Shown here: positions 18,456 to 28,743 of the stretch, one piece after another | How the letters are laid out: the number at the start of each line of letters is the position of its first letter | How positions within the stretch are numbered: the stretch's first letter is position 1 | Source of the DNA: an uncultured SAR86 cluster bacterium | GTDB lineage: Bacteria > Pseudomonadota > Gammaproteobacteria > Magnimaribacterales > Magnimaribacteraceae | Length of the DNA: 56,030 bases | Assembly (NCBI GenBank): GCA_902542325.1 | Contig: CACBUE010000009.1 | Location: forward strand, 1-56,030 | Reading direction: 5' to 3' | Notes under the pieces: model-generated | Told to the model about the DNA's origin: nothing | Databases searched by the model: none | The model's input: the letters and a program-made list of their open reading frames with translations, nothing else | Program-made: the position numbers and the translations under genes

Positions 18456-18861
18456 TATTTTTAATTATTCTTCCGACTCCTCCAAAAGTGATTATAGTCT
18501 CTCCATCCACAGTTATGTCACCTTCTGAAAAACCTAATGATTTACCAATTTTTTTTGGTTTACAGCGGATTAAAAGTTTGCTGCCTATAGGTGCAGGGGC
18601 TAAAAACTCCGAATGAAAGCTAACCGTCGTCACTAAACTATTTCTGTCTTTCATCATAGAAGATGTCAGACAAAAGTCAGCTAATGCCATGAGTGCTCCA
18701 CCATGTGCTGAGTTGTAAAAATTACTATGCTCCTCTTTAGCAAAGAAGATCATAAATAATTGATCATCCTCTTTTTTATAAAACCCCGGACCTAAATTTT
18801 CTATATGAGGTTGGGGGATTTTTAACTCCTTGAAACCGTCTGGTATTTCTTGATCTGTCAT
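18448..18861 (-). CDS. PaaI-type hotdog thioesterase
   Basis: Hotdog-fold acyl-CoA thioesterase of 137 residues. The motif NSAHGGALMALADFCLTSSM contains the HGG and downstream aspartate typical of the PaaI/YdiI family, and VTTVSFHSEFLAPAP is the following strand. It hydrolyses acyl- or aryl-CoA to free CoA. It is the promoter-proximal gene of a two-gene unit with the saccharopine-dehydrogenase-like protein and is divergent from the CoA transferase. The substrate is unknown. Confidence 0.85.
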   Translation of the reverse strand: MTDQEIPDGFKELKIPQPHIENLGPGFYKKEDDQLFMIFFAKEEHSNFYNSAHGGALMALADFCLTSSMMKDRNSLVTTVSFHSEFLAPAPIGSKLLIRCKPKKIGKSLGFSEGDITVDGETIITFGGVGRIIKNNG

Positions 18862-18927
18862 AGCTTGATTATAATCCTAGTATGCATGAAATAAATGGGG
18901 AAGTTTAATTTAAAGGAAACAAGTTTT

Positions 18928-20112
18928 ATGAGTGGAATTTTAGAGGGCGTAAAAGTTTTAGATTTTGGAAGATATATTGCAGGACCTTTTTGTGGTGCAC
19001 TGCTTGCTGACTATGGTGCAGAAGTTATCAGAATAGAAAGAGTTAGCGGAAGTGAAGATAGATATGTAACACCTGTAACAAAAGATGGACAGGGTGCAAT
19101 GTTCCTTCAGCTTAATCGGAATAAAATGGGTTTAACATTAAATCCAACTAAAGATAAAGGTAGGGAAATAGTAAGAAGACTTGTAGAAAATTCTGATATT
19201 GTCATTGCAAACTTACCAGAACAGACACTCAAATCAATGGGGCTTGACTATGATGATCTTAAATTAATAAATCCAGGAATAATACTGACTTCAAACACAG
19301 CTTTTGGAACAACCGGTCCTTACGCAGAAAGAGTTGGATTTGACGGCGTAGCCCAAGCTATGTCAGGAGCCATGGATATGACCGGGCAGCCGGATCAACC
19401 AACCAAAGCATATGCACCTTATGTAGATTTTTGTAGTGCCTCGCTTGCAGCCTTTGGAACTCTATTAGCTTATTTGGAAAAACAAAAAACTGGTAGAGGT
19501 CAGAGAGTTCAAACATCTTTATTACAAACAGCTCTTACAACAACTAATAGTCTTTTAATCGAACAAGAAATACTAGATGTTGATAGGGTTGCATCTATGA
19601 ATAGAGCCCAGACATCAGGTCCATCAGATACATTCAAAACAAAAGATGGATGGATCCTTGTTCAGACCGTAGGAGGCCCACTTTTCGAAAGATGGGTCAA
19701 CCTTATGGGTGAAGATGATTGGTTAACTGATGACAGGTTTAAAGATGACTTAAGTAGAGGCGAAAACGGAGAACTAATAAGTGCAAGGATGTCAGATTGG
19801 TGTGCAGAAAGAACATCTCAAGAAGCCATAGTTGCTCTAGAGAGTTCAAGAATTCCAGTAGGAGAAGTACTTAAAGCAAAGCAGACCCTTAATGAAGAAC
19901 ATATTCTCAAAAAGGGTTCTTTTATTAAGATGAGTTACCCAACCATGGATAGAGAATACTCGGTAGTTGGTCCTGCAATAGAATTATCAGAAAATCCAGG
20001 ACAAATAAAAACTAGATCGCCTGAATTAGGTGAACATAATGTAGAAATTCTCTCTAGCCTTGGCTACACTCAAGAAGATATAGACCAATTTAAAATAGAT
20101 AGAATTATCTAG
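18928..20112 (+). CDS. CaiB/BaiF (class III) CoA transferase
   Basis: Transfers CoA between carboxylic acids through an aspartyl-CoA anhydride intermediate. I place the start at the ATG at 18928, preceded by AAGGAAAC, giving MSGILEGVKVLDFGRYIAGPF; the GTG/ATG-like frame start 33 bases earlier adds non-family residues. Family marks are ADYGAEVIRIE near residue 36, SNTAFGTTGPYAERVGFD near 126 and the catalytic Asp in YAPYVDFCSAS near 165. Length about 394. It is followed 9 bases later by an acyl-CoA dehydrogenase with an AGGAG site, suggesting activation then dehydrogenation of the same acid. Confidence 0.92.
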   Translation: MSGILEGVKVLDFGRYIAGPFCGALLADYGAEVIRIERVSGSEDRYVTPVTKDGQGAMFLQLNRNKMGLTLNPTKDKGREIVRRLVENSDIVIANLPEQTLKSMGLDYDDLKLINPGIILTSNTAFGTTGPYAERVGFDGVAQAMSGAMDMTGQPDQPTKAYAPYVDFCSASLAAFGTLLAYLEKQKTGRGQRVQTSLLQTALTTTNSLLIEQEILDVDRVASMNRAQTSGPSDTFKTKDGWILVQTVGGPLFERWVNLMGEDDWLTDDRFKDDLSRGENGELISARMSDWCAERTSQEAIVALESSRIPVGEVLKAKQTLNEEHILKKGSFIKMSYPTMDREYSVVGPAIELSENPGQIKTRSPELGEHNVEILSSLGYTQEDIDQFKIDRII

Positions 20113-20121
20113 GAGAGCAAT

Positions 20122-21285
20122 ATGGACTTTAAACTATCTGATCAACAAAAAGAACTTCAAGATACTGCAAGATCATTTGCTCAAAATGAAATGGTTGAAG
20201 TAGCCGACTCAATGGAACAGACCAGCGAGCCACTCTCCAAGGAATGGCTAAAAAAATACTCAGAAATGGGTTTTTTGGGCATCAATGTTTCTGAAGATTA
20301 TGGTGGATTAGGTTTATCTAATTTAGATGCGCTACTTGTTATGGAAGAATTCGCTAAAGTTTCTTCAGCAGTTGCATTTCCAATATTTGAAAGCTGTGTT
20401 GGTCCTGTTAAGGCAATAGAGCATTTTGCTTCTGAAGAGTTAAAACAGAAGGTTATTCCTGAAGTTTGTGCAGGAAATATAGTAGTTGCTGTATCAATGT
20501 CAGAACCAAATGCTGGTTCAGCCTTGACAGATCTGACTACAAAAGCTGAAATTAAAGACAATAAATTTATTCTAAATGGCACTAAAAGATGGTGCTCTGG
20601 TGGAGGTCATTCTGAGGGTTATGTTGTTTATTGCAGAATGTCAGATGATCCGGGTGCAAATGGTATTGGAGCAGTTTATATTGAGAAAGATACTCCTGGA
20701 GTAAGCTTTGGTCAGCAAGAAAAACTTATGGGTTGGAATGGCATACCCTCAGCAGACATTTATTTTGATAACGTAGAAGTACCAGTTGAAAATATAATTG
20801 TTGAAGCTAATGGTGGTTTTAAAAAACTGATGGAAGCCTTCGATCTTGAGAGATGTGGCAATGCGATAATGTGTTTAGGGCAAGCTTCTGGAGCATTAGA
20901 GAGTGCAATTGACTATGTTCAAGAGAGAGAACAATTTGGTAAGCCCATAGTCGAATTTCAAGCTGTCCAAATGAAATTAGCGGAAATGGCAATGAAAGTT
21001 GAAGCATCAAGACTTCTTATCCACCGAGCAGCTCATAATGCCCAAGAAGGTTTTCCAAGCATTTTCGAGTCGAGTGTTGGAAAATGTTTTTCAAATGAGA
21101 CTGCTCGAGAAGTAGTTGCGTCTGCTATGCAGCTAATGGGTGGTTACGGATTTAATAAAGAATATTCCATGGAAAGAAAATACAGAGACGTTTGGGGCTG
21201 GGGAATAGCCGGTGGGACTATAGATATTCAGAAGATAAATATCACTTCAGCAATGGTGGGGAAAAGATTTAACCAAAGAAAGTAG
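20122..21285 (+). CDS. Acyl-CoA dehydrogenase
   Basis: FAD-dependent alpha,beta-dehydrogenase of 387 residues passing electrons to ETF. The start at 20122 follows AGGAGAGC. Domain marks are MSEPNAGSALTDLTTKA near residue 132 (substrate/FAD contacts), GTKRWCSGGG near 154, EREQFGKPIVEFQAVQMKLAEM near 273 and MQLMGGYGFNKEYSMERKYRD near 335. The position of the usual MCAD base (YEGT) reads AGGT here, whereas DLERCG near residue 235 has a glutamate placed as in isovaleryl-CoA dehydrogenase, so that residue may be the base. Cotranscribed with the CoA transferase. The substrate is unknown. Confidence 0.93.
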   Translation: MDFKLSDQQKELQDTARSFAQNEMVEVADSMEQTSEPLSKEWLKKYSEMGFLGINVSEDYGGLGLSNLDALLVMEEFAKVSSAVAFPIFESCVGPVKAIEHFASEELKQKVIPEVCAGNIVVAVSMSEPNAGSALTDLTTKAEIKDNKFILNGTKRWCSGGGHSEGYVVYCRMSDDPGANGIGAVYIEKDTPGVSFGQQEKLMGWNGIPSADIYFDNVEVPVENIIVEANGGFKKLMEAFDLERCGNAIMCLGQASGALESAIDYVQEREQFGKPIVEFQAVQMKLAEMAMKVEASRLLIHRAAHNAQEGFPSIFESSVGKCFSNETAREVVASAMQLMGGYGFNKEYSMERKYRDVWGWGIAGGTIDIQKINITSAMVGKRFNQRK

Positions 21286-21768
21286 TTACTTTAATTCCAG
21301 AATTATTCTCTCAAGATTTTCGACTAATTCTTCTTTTTCATCTTCAGTAAGAAAGTCGCCTATTGGAACGCGCTCTCCTTTTGAAGAAACTACTATATGC
21401 GCTGGATACCAGGGATGCTCAGGTCGCTCAACTGAAACAAAAGACCACATCCTAAAATATTCCCAAACTTGGTCTCGTTTTCCTTGTCCTTTTTCAATCT
21501 TTAATGTTTCTTTTGTAAGGGTTATCACTTCTTGCTTATAAGTATTTTTCATAACTAAATAAACGCAAACACCAACAAAAAGAATTTCTAATCCTGCAAA
21601 TGGCAGAATCATAGTGGCACCGGCTAAGGCAAAACCAATGCCAATGGATAAACATGTGAATGCTATTATGAGGATAAAAATCAAACTAGATTTCCAATCA
21701 GAAGATTGATTGGGGCGAAGCAATATCCTGTATATTTTATCTTCTAAGTTATTTTCAATTTTGACCAT
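21286..21768 (-). CDS. DUF2244 family membrane protein
   Basis: Small inner-membrane protein of 160 residues. Two adjacent hydrophobic segments lie at about residues 28-50 and 52-73, followed by a cytoplasmic beta-rich part containing VWEYFRMWSFVSVERPEHPWYPAHIVVSSKG, which resembles the integral-membrane DUF2244 family. Its function is unknown. It ends directly against the acyl-CoA dehydrogenase stop with no gap and is divergent from argD. Confidence 0.75.
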   Translation of the reverse strand: MVKIENNLEDKIYRILLRPNQSSDWKSSLIFILIIAFTCLSIGIGFALAGATMILPFAGLEILFVGVCVYLVMKNTYKQEVITLTKETLKIEKGQGKRDQVWEYFRMWSFVSVERPEHPWYPAHIVVSSKGERVPIGDFLTEDEKEELVENLERIILELK

Positions 21769-21818
21769 ATAAAAAGGGTATCTATAATACTACTCTCTCG
21801 CCCAATAAACTTCAGTGA

Positions 21819-23018
21819 ATGAAACAAAATAGTAAAAATAATAAATTAAGAGGGGTATATGACAACGTCATGTTGCCAAATTACTCTCCTGCAAATTTCG
21901 TGCCGAAGAAGGCAGAGGGATCTCTTGTTTGGGATCAAGATGATAAAGAGTACATAGATTTTGGAGGAGGAATAGCCGTCAATTCCTTAGGTCATTCTCA
22001 CCCCTCTCTTATCAAGGCACTGACAGGTCAGTCAAAAAAAATATGGCATCTAAGTAATTACTTAACAAATGAGCCAGCGATTAAATTAGCAAATAAGCTA
22101 ACTGAGTTAACTTTTGCAGAAAATATTTTTTTTAGTAATTCAGGATCAGAGGCTAATGAAGCTGCTATAAAAATAGCCAGAAAATATCACTCTTCGAGAA
22201 ATGAAAATAGAAATGAAATAGTTTCTTTTCAAAACTCTTTTCATGGAAGATCCCTTTTAAATATTTCTCTAGGAAGTTCTGAAATGCACAGGAATGGATT
22301 CGAACCCCTAATGCCCGGAATCAAACACGGAGTATTTAATGACTTATCATGTTTAGAAGACCTTATTACTGATCAAACTGCTGCTGTAATTCTTGAACCA
22401 GTTCAAGGAGAGGCTGGAGTCTTCAAAGCGACGAATGACTTTATGGCAAAACTCAATGAGGTGACATCTGAAAAAGGTGCTCTTCTAATAATTGACGAAG
22501 TACAAAGTGGAGTTGGCAGAATGGGAAGCCTCTATGGATATATGAACTATGACATTCAACCGGACATAGTGACATCTGCCAAGGGATTAGGTGGTGGAAT
22601 ACCTATTGGGGCCACACTAACGACAAAAGTTATTGGTGAGAGTATGCAGCCAGGCACTCATGGCTCAACTTTTGGAGGCAATCCAATTGCCTGTGCAGTC
22701 GCTCATGAAGTATTAAATATAGTGAGTGATGAAAAATTTCTTAGTGATGTCAGTGAAAAGGAGAAATTATTTTTAAATCTTTTATCTGATTTAGAAAGTC
22801 AGGGAATCTTCTCAGATATAAGGTCGGCGGGATTATGGATTGGTTGCGATTTAGTAGGTAAAAGTGCTAATGAAGTTTTAGATCAAGCATATGAACAAGG
22901 CTTAATCTTAGTTTCCGCAGGTTCAAATTGTCTTAGATTAGCTCCTGCTCTAAATATCTCGAATTCGGAAATAGAAAAAGGTGTTGAGATATTAAAACAA
23001 GTTTTATTAGGGGAATAA
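21819..23018 (+). CDS. argD: Acetylornithine / succinyldiaminopimelate aminotransferase
   Basis: Class III PLP aminotransferase of 399 residues acting in arginine synthesis and probably also in the diaminopimelate branch of lysine synthesis. Marks are YIDFGGGIAVNSLGHSHP near residue 45, FFSNSGSEANEAAIKIARKYH near 104, FHGRSL near 142, the PLP-binding VILEPVQGEAG near 190, IIDEVQSGVGRMG near 224 and the Schiff-base Lys255 in TSAKGLGGGIPIGA. It is followed one base later by the aldo/keto reductase, which has its own weak AGGGGAA site. Confidence 0.93.
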   Translation: MKQNSKNNKLRGVYDNVMLPNYSPANFVPKKAEGSLVWDQDDKEYIDFGGGIAVNSLGHSHPSLIKALTGQSKKIWHLSNYLTNEPAIKLANKLTELTFAENIFFSNSGSEANEAAIKIARKYHSSRNENRNEIVSFQNSFHGRSLLNISLGSSEMHRNGFEPLMPGIKHGVFNDLSCLEDLITDQTAAVILEPVQGEAGVFKATNDFMAKLNEVTSEKGALLIIDEVQSGVGRMGSLYGYMNYDIQPDIVTSAKGLGGGIPIGATLTTKVIGESMQPGTHGSTFGGNPIACAVAHEVLNIVSDEKFLSDVSEKEKLFLNLLSDLESQGIFSDIRSAGLWIGCDLVGKSANEVLDQAYEQGLILVSAGSNCLRLAPALNISNSEIEKGVEILKQVLLGE

Positions 23019-23019
23019 T

Positions 23020-23988
23020 ATGAAATATAGAAATTTAGGCAAATCAGGTCTGAAAGTTTCAGAACTATCATTTGGATCATGGGTAACTTTCAATAAACAA
23101 GTAGATACCAAGCTTGCTGAGTCTATGTTTGGAACTTGCCTAGACGCAGGTATTAACTTCTTTGATAATGCTGAAGGATACGAAAGAGGAGAGTCTGAGA
23201 TTGTAATGGGTAAGGCATTAAAAGCCCTAACAAATCCTAGAGATTCTTATTGCGTCTCTTCAAAGGTATTCTTTGGAGCTAAAGAAAATCCATTACCAAC
23301 TCAAATCGGCCTCAGCAGAAAGCATATAACCGAAGCCTGTCATCAAGCACTGGAAAGACTTCAAGTAGATTATCTCGATCTCTTTTTCTGTCACAGGCCT
23401 GACCCTGATACACCCATAGGTGAAACTGTATGGGCGATGCATAATCTAGTTACTCAAGGTAAAGTTTTGTATTGGGGTACTTCAGAATGGACTGCTGAAG
23501 AAATTACAGAAGCATATGAATTTGCTTTTACGAATCACTTAACTCCTCCTTCTATGGAGCAACCACAATATAACCTGCTCGATAGAAATAGATTTGAAAA
23601 CGAATACGGACCACTCTACGAGAAGTATGGTCTTGGTACTACTATCTGGTCTCCTTTAGCTTCCGGTGCTTTAACAGGAAAATATCTTGATGGTATTCCA
23701 GAGGGCTCTAGAGCAACCTTGTCTGGTTATGAATGGCTGAAAAAAAGTATGGTGGAGTCTGATCGAGGTCAGGAGAGGATGGTAAGGGTTACAAAGATAG
23801 CGCCTATTGCAGAAAAGTTAAATATCAGCATGTCAAAACTTGCCATAGCCTGGTGTCTACTAAATAAAAACGTCTCGACTGTAATCTTAGGAGCCTCCAA
23901 ACTTGAGCAATTAAAAGAAAATCTGGAGAGTACCGAAGTTATTCCTTTAATTGATGAGAATATACAAAAAGAATTATTATCTGTTTAA
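23020..23988 (+). CDS. Aldo/keto reductase (Kv-beta/YghZ-like)
   Basis: NADPH-dependent reductase of 322 residues with the (beta/alpha)8 AKR fold. The tetrad can be read as Asp in FFDNAEGYERGESE with its Tyr, Lys in VSSKVFFG, and His in DLFFCHRPDPDTP. WSPLASGALTGKYL near residue 208 and VILGASKLEQLKENL near 291 are coenzyme-binding marks typical of the AKR6/AKR12-type potassium-channel beta-like group. It follows argD closely. The substrate is unknown. Its stop shares TTAA (23985-23988) with the convergent thioesterase. Confidence 0.9.
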   Translation: MKYRNLGKSGLKVSELSFGSWVTFNKQVDTKLAESMFGTCLDAGINFFDNAEGYERGESEIVMGKALKALTNPRDSYCVSSKVFFGAKENPLPTQIGLSRKHITEACHQALERLQVDYLDLFFCHRPDPDTPIGETVWAMHNLVTQGKVLYWGTSEWTAEEITEAYEFAFTNHLTPPSMEQPQYNLLDRNRFENEYGPLYEKYGLGTTIWSPLASGALTGKYLDGIPEGSRATLSGYEWLKKSMVESDRGQERMVRVTKIAPIAEKLNISMSKLAIAWCLLNKNVSTVILGASKLEQLKENLESTEVIPLIDENIQKELLSV

Positions 23989-24446
23989 ATCTTTAGTCTT
24001 AACTCAAAGCCTATATCTCCCGTAGCCGTGTGTTCATCCAGCATTCCATTAAGATGCTGAATCATTTCATCTTTCATCTCACAGGATCTTCGTGTACTCA
24101 TATCAACATTGACCAAAATATTTTCTGTTATCGCAGAAACTTCACCAGACTCATTAAGAATAACCCCACCGTAATGGATTAATTTAGGTTTAATCGCAAA
24201 GTATCTAAAACAAGGCAAAGCAATTTCACCTTTTTTCATCTCTTTCAAATATCTTATATTCATTTCAAGAGTAAAGAATGAATAACCTTCCTTAAAGTAA
24301 TCGGAGTTAAACCCTAAATTAGAATAAAAAGGAAACTCATCTTCAAAAATTTGAGCATAATAGATTACGTTCATATGACCGTTAAGATCACACATTTCTT
24401 CGGTTATAGTTACCTCTTTACCTAAGGATGGAAATTTTTCTTTCAT
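23985..24446 (-). CDS. Hotdog-fold thioesterase (4-HBT-like)
   Basis: Acyl-CoA thioesterase of about 153 residues. I use the ATG at 24446, which has GGAG six bases before it; a TTG four codons upstream overlaps that site and is less likely. The motif CDLNGHMNVIYYAQIFEDEF with HMN matches 4-hydroxybenzoyl-CoA-like thioesterases, where an aspartate near this site acts in catalysis. NIRYLKEMKKGE is the next strand. No operon partner is clear; parC starts the next reverse unit upstream. Fatty-acyl release or CoA recycling is likely. Confidence 0.83.
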   Translation of the reverse strand: MKEKFPSLGKEVTITEEMCDLNGHMNVIYYAQIFEDEFPFYSNLGFNSDYFKEGYSFFTLEMNIRYLKEMKKGEIALPCFRYFAIKPKLIHYGGVILNESGEVSAITENILVNVDMSTRRSCEMKDEMIQHLNGMLDEHTATGDIGFELRLKI

Positions 24447-24486
24447 TGATTTCTCCAATTAAAAGTATATTTTCTTTTTCTTAAAA

Positions 24487-26733
24487 TTAAGACTGTAAGT
24501 TTTCTGGAGTGACTACCTCAACTTTATCGACTTTTCTAAAGCCTTTTGGTAAGAAGTTTCCTCTTCGTCCTCTGTTGCCATAAAAATTTTCTAAATCCTT
24601 AAACTTAATTGTGAAATGTCGTTTTCCACTTATCAACTTTAACTCTCTGCCTTCACTGATTACAGCCAACTCTTGTAAAAATTCTTCACCAGATTCAAAG
24701 TTTGCTTTTGGAATTCCAATAATTTTATTGCCTTTACCTCTGGCTAATTGAGGTAATTCAGAATGAGGAAAGACTAGCATACGACCTTGATTTGATATGG
24801 CAGCAAGAACATCTTTTTCATCTTCGATTAGTTTGGGAATCAAAACTTTTGCATTCTCTTGAACCCTTATTGCAGCTTTTCCTGATTTATTTTTGGTTTG
24901 CAAGTCTCCGAGATTTGCTAAGAATCCATATCCTGAGGAGGTTGCTAAGACTATCTTTTCTTCGGTTTTTCCAGAAATTACTCCCATGAAAGTTTCACCA
25001 GATTCTGCATTTAATCTTCCTGAAAGGGGTTCCCCTTGTCCTCTTGCAGATGGAAGTGAATGACAGGGTAAAGTGTATGCTTTGCCTTTTGAATCAAAGA
25101 ATACAGCATTCTGATTGTTTCTTGATATGGCTGATGAAAAATAACTATCCCCTTCTCTATAATTCAATGATTCTGGGTCAATATCATGTCCTTTTGCAGC
25201 CCTTATCCACCCTCTTTCTGATAAAACAACCGTAACTGGATCAGACGAAATTAATTCTGTTTCATTAAAAGCAGAAGCTTCTTCTCTTGTGACTATAGGA
25301 CTATTCCTTTGATCTCCATAAATCTCTGCATCAGCTTTTAACTCTTTTTTTATAAGAGTCTTTAGGCGATTTTTGGAACCTAATAACTTTTCTAAATCTT
25401 TCCTCTCAGAGTCAAGATTACCTTGTTCTTCTTTTATTTTTATTTCTTCAAGCTTCGCTAATTGTCTTAGCCTTATCTCTAAAATAGCATCAACTTGAAC
25501 TACGCTTAATTTAAATTTTTTCTGTAATACTTTCTTGGGGTCATCTTCATTTCTGATGATATTAATCACCTCATCGATATTTAGATAAATAACTAGAAGA
25601 CCTTCCAGTATATGAAGTCTATCTAAAACCCAGTCCAGCCTATACTGAAGTCGTCTCGTTACTGTTTGAGATCTAAATGTTAGCCATTCTTTTAGAACGA
25701 GCTTAATATCTCTTGTCTGAGGTTTACCATTAAGGCCAATGAGATTCATATTTACTCTGTAGTTCTTTTGAAGATCTGTTGTGGCAAATAAATGGTTCAT
25801 TACTGCATCTTTATCAACTCTGTTAGATTTTGGTACTAGCACTAATCTCGTAGGATTCTCTTCATCGCTCTCATCTCTTAAATCAACTATCATCGGAAGC
25901 TTCTTCGCATCCATTTGAAGCGCTATTTGTTCCAATATCTTGGAACTTGATGTCTGATGAGGCAAGGCAGTGATGATAATTTCGCCATTTTCAATACTAT
26001 AGGTAGATCTCATTCTTACAGACCCTCTACCTGATTGATAAATTTCTTTGAGGTCTTCTTCAGAAGAAATTATTTCAGCTTTAGTTGGGAAATCAGGTCC
26101 TGGAATAATTTTATAGAGTTCCCCAACAGTAACTTTAGGTTCATCCAGAATTTTAATACATGCATTCACAACTTCATTTAGATTGTGAGGAGGTATATCC
26201 GTTGCCATTCCAACAGCTATGCCAGTAGCCCCATTCAATAATAGATTTGGCAATCTCGCTGGCAATACAGTGGGTTCTAAAAGTGTCCCATCAAAATTGC
26301 TATCCCAATCTACCGTGCCTTGTCCAAGTTCTTCTAAAAGACTTTTTGCATAAGACGAGAGACGGCACTCGGTATATCTCATTGCAGCAAAAGATTTTGG
26401 ATCATCTATGGAGCCCCAATTGCCTTGACCATCAATAAGAGGATATCTGGTTGAGAAAGATTGAGATAGAAGGACCATTGCTTCGTAAGCGGCTGTATCA
26501 CCATGAGGATGAAATTTACCTATTACATCTCCTACCGTCCTGGCACTCTTTTTATATTTAGCTGCTGAACTTAGCCCTAATTCAGACATGGCATAGATAA
26601 TTCTCCTTTGTACCGGTTTAAGTCCGTCACCTATATGGGGTAAAGCTCGATCAAGGATTACGTACATTGAGTAATCAAGGTATGCCTTCTCACTAAAAAG
26701 ACTTAAAGATTGCTGTTCAAGTTTTTCAGACAT
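24487..26733 (-). CDS. parC: DNA topoisomerase IV subunit A
   Basis: Breaks and rejoins DNA to decatenate daughter chromosomes. The 748-residue length and the shorter C-terminal beta-pinwheel fit ParC rather than GyrA. The catalytic tyrosine is Tyr120 in [11 protein letters not shown]. The quinolone-determining helix reads [12 protein letters not shown] with Thr80 and Glu84 where E. coli ParC has Ser80 and Glu84. Other marks are [12 protein letters not shown] near 34 and [21 protein letters not shown] in the C-terminal domain. Its start overlaps the parE end by 8 bases. Confidence 0.95.
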   Translation of the reverse strand: MSEKLEQQSLSLFSEKAYLDYSMYVILDRALPHIGDGLKPVQRRIIYAMSELGLSSAAKYKKSARTVGDVIGKFHPHGDTAAYEAMVLLSQSFSTRYPLIDGQGNWGSIDDPKSFAAMRYTECRLSSYAKSLLEELGQGTVDWDSNFDGTLLEPTVLPARLPNLLLNGATGIAVGMATDIPPHNLNEVVNACIKILDEPKVTVGELYKIIPGPDFPTKAEIISSEEDLKEIYQSGRGSVRMRSTYSIENGEIIITALPHQTSSSKILEQIALQMDAKKLPMIVDLRDESDEENPTRLVLVPKSNRVDKDAVMNHLFATTDLQKNYRVNMNLIGLNGKPQTRDIKLVLKEWLTFRSQTVTRRLQYRLDWVLDRLHILEGLLVIYLNIDEVINIIRNEDDPKKVLQKKFKLSVVQVDAILEIRLRQLAKLEEIKIKEEQGNLDSERKDLEKLLGSKNRLKTLIKKELKADAEIYGDQRNSPIVTREEASAFNETELISSDPVTVVLSERGWIRAAKGHDIDPESLNYREGDSYFSSAISRNNQNAVFFDSKGKAYTLPCHSLPSARGQGEPLSGRLNAESGETFMGVISGKTEEKIVLATSSGYGFLANLGDLQTKNKSGKAAIRVQENAKVLIPKLIEDEKDVLAAISNQGRMLVFPHSELPQLARGKGNKIIGIPKANFESGEEFLQELAVISEGRELKLISGKRHFTIKFKDLENFYGNRGRRGNFLPKGFRKVDKVEVVTPENLQS

Positions 26734-28612
26734 TAGCTAAGTTTCCTTTATCTTCAAGCCATTCTTTTCTATCTTGAGACCTCTTTTTTGACAGCAACAT
26801 ATCAACCATTTGAGACGATTTATCTCCATTTTTAACTGTAAGTTGAACCAGTCTTCTAGCTCCAGGCAACATAGTAGTCTCTCTCAGTTGGGAAGCATTC
26901 ATTTCTCCGAGACCTTTAAATCTTTGAACTTCTATTTTTGTTCTTTTATTTTTCTTCTGTAATTCATCCACCAATTTATCTTTTTCTGGATCATCCAAAG
27001 CGTAATACACATCTTTACCTTGATCAATTCTATAGAGAGGTGGCATCGAAACATAAACTCTTCCTGCTTCCACTAGAGGTCGGAAATGTTTCAAGAAAAG
27101 AGCACATAATAAGGTGGCAATATGAAGTCCATCTGAATCTGCATCAGCTAAAATGCAAACTTTGCCATATCTGAGTCCGTCTAAATTATTGCTTCCAGGT
27201 TCAACGCCAAGAGCTATTGCAATGTTATTTACCTCTTGAGAAGCTAATACTTCACTAACATCTACTTCCCAAGTATTCATAATTTTTCCTTTGAGTGGAA
27301 GAATAGCTTGGAAGTTTCTATCTCTTGCCCTTTTGGCAGATCCGCCAGCTGACTCCCCCTCCACTAAAAATAATTCTCCTTGTTCTGGATCGTCACTAGT
27401 ACAGTCTGTTAATTTTCCTGGTAAAGCGGGTCCTGATACTATTTTTTTTCTATCAACTTTCTTGTTGCTCTTTTGTCTGGCCTGGGCATTAGCAATACAT
27501 ATTTCTGCAATAGTTTCACCTTCTTCTGTATGTTGATTGAGCCAAAGGCTGAAAGAGTCTTTTATGATCTGTGAAGAAATATTTGAGAATTCCTTAGATG
27601 ATAATCTTTCCTTAGTCTGACCAGTAAATTGAGGGTCTTTTACTTTTGCCGAGATTATGGAGCTGCAGTTTAGCCAAATGTCGTCAGCTGTTAATTTAAC
27701 ACCTCTGGGAATTAGACTCCTAAAATCACAAAACTCTTTTAGAGCTTCAGTAAGTCCTGATCTTGTACCATTAACATGCGTACCTCCCTGAGAAGTAGGA
27801 ATTAAGTTTACATAACTCTCAGATATAGGATCAGCTATTCCTTGTACCCATTGAAGTGCCCATGTAAGACCTCCGTCATCTGAAAGATACTCACCTTCAA
27901 AGGGATCTGAAGGAACTACTTCCCCTCCTTGATTTGAAGCAGATAGATAGGAGGCGAGCCCATCTACAAAACACCAACTTTCTGAATTTCCAGTATTTTC
28001 ATCAGAAAAGGAAATTTTTAAACCTGGCGATAGAACTGCTTTAGCTTTTAAGGCAGCAGTTAGTTGAGATACAGATATTTTCGCATTATCAAAATACTGT
28101 GGGTCAGCTAAAAAAGTCACCTTAGTGCCAGTATTCTTTTGCCCAACGCTATCGATAGTTCTAAGATCTATCTTCTTTTCACTATCTTCAAATCTTATTG
28201 AATACTTTTTTCCATCTCTTTTTATCTCTGCTTCAAGATGGAGAGACAGAGCATTAACAACAGAGACACCAACTCCATGAAGACCTCCTGAAAATTTATA
28301 ATCTTCATTAGAAAACTTTGCTCCAGCATGTAATCTAGTAAATATCAATTCAACCGCAGGTATCCCCTCATCGGGATGAATATCAACAGGCATGCCTCTG
28401 CCATCATCCTCTACACTCAAAGATCCATCTTTAAACAAACAAACACTAATCTTAGATGCAAAACCTCCAAGAGCTTCATCAATACTATTATCTATTACTT
28501 CAAGAGCTAGGTGATTTGGACGAGATGTCTCGGTGTACATGCCCGGCCTTTTTTTGACAGGATCAAGTCCCGAAAGGACTTCAATTGACTTTGCAGTATA
28601 TTCTCTTGCCAT
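26726..28612 (-). CDS. parE: DNA topoisomerase IV subunit B
   Basis: ATPase subunit of topoisomerase IV, 628 residues. GHKL ATPase motifs are [25 protein letters not shown] and [14 protein letters not shown]; the transducer lysine lies in the region [14 protein letters not shown]. The TOPRIM domain shows [17 protein letters not shown] and the metal-binding DADSDG. The N terminus [26 protein letters not shown] is ParE-like rather than GyrB-like, and length and the adjacent parC agree. It is the first gene of the parE-parC unit, transcribed away from the divergent beta-propeller gene. Confidence 0.96.
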   Translation of the reverse strand: MAREYTAKSIEVLSGLDPVKKRPGMYTETSRPNHLALEVIDNSIDEALGGFASKISVCLFKDGSLSVEDDGRGMPVDIHPDEGIPAVELIFTRLHAGAKFSNEDYKFSGGLHGVGVSVVNALSLHLEAEIKRDGKKYSIRFEDSEKKIDLRTIDSVGQKNTGTKVTFLADPQYFDNAKISVSQLTAALKAKAVLSPGLKISFSDENTGNSESWCFVDGLASYLSASNQGGEVVPSDPFEGEYLSDDGGLTWALQWVQGIADPISESYVNLIPTSQGGTHVNGTRSGLTEALKEFCDFRSLIPRGVKLTADDIWLNCSSIISAKVKDPQFTGQTKERLSSKEFSNISSQIIKDSFSLWLNQHTEEGETIAEICIANAQARQKSNKKVDRKKIVSGPALPGKLTDCTSDDPEQGELFLVEGESAGGSAKRARDRNFQAILPLKGKIMNTWEVDVSEVLASQEVNNIAIALGVEPGSNNLDGLRYGKVCILADADSDGLHIATLLCALFLKHFRPLVEAGRVYVSMPPLYRIDQGKDVYYALDDPEKDKLVDELQKKNKRTKIEVQRFKGLGEMNASQLRETTMLPGARRLVQLTVKNGDKSSQMVDMLLSKKRSQDRKEWLEDKGNLANV

Positions 28613-28679
28613 TAGGTTTTGGCATATTATAACCTCTGGGTAGCAAACTGAGTGACTAGAAATTAAATATTATTTAGAG

Positions 28680-28742
28680 ATGAAGAATTATTTATTACTA
28701 TCAATCATAGGATTATTATTAAGCTTCACTGATAAAGAATAA
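28680..28742 (+). CDS. Possible 20-residue leader ORF, signal-peptide-like
   Basis: A 20-codon ORF, MKNYLLLSIIGLLLSFTDKE, beginning with lysine then a hydrophobic run like a secretion signal or single membrane helix. It ends with TAA one base before the GTG start of the beta-propeller gene and is in a different frame from it. It may be a translated leader coupled to the next gene, the remnant of a signal peptide separated from the propeller by a one- or two-base indel, or chance. No clear ribosome-binding site is visible. Confidence 0.3.
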   Translation: MKNYLLLSIIGLLLSFTDKE

Positions 28743-28743
28743 T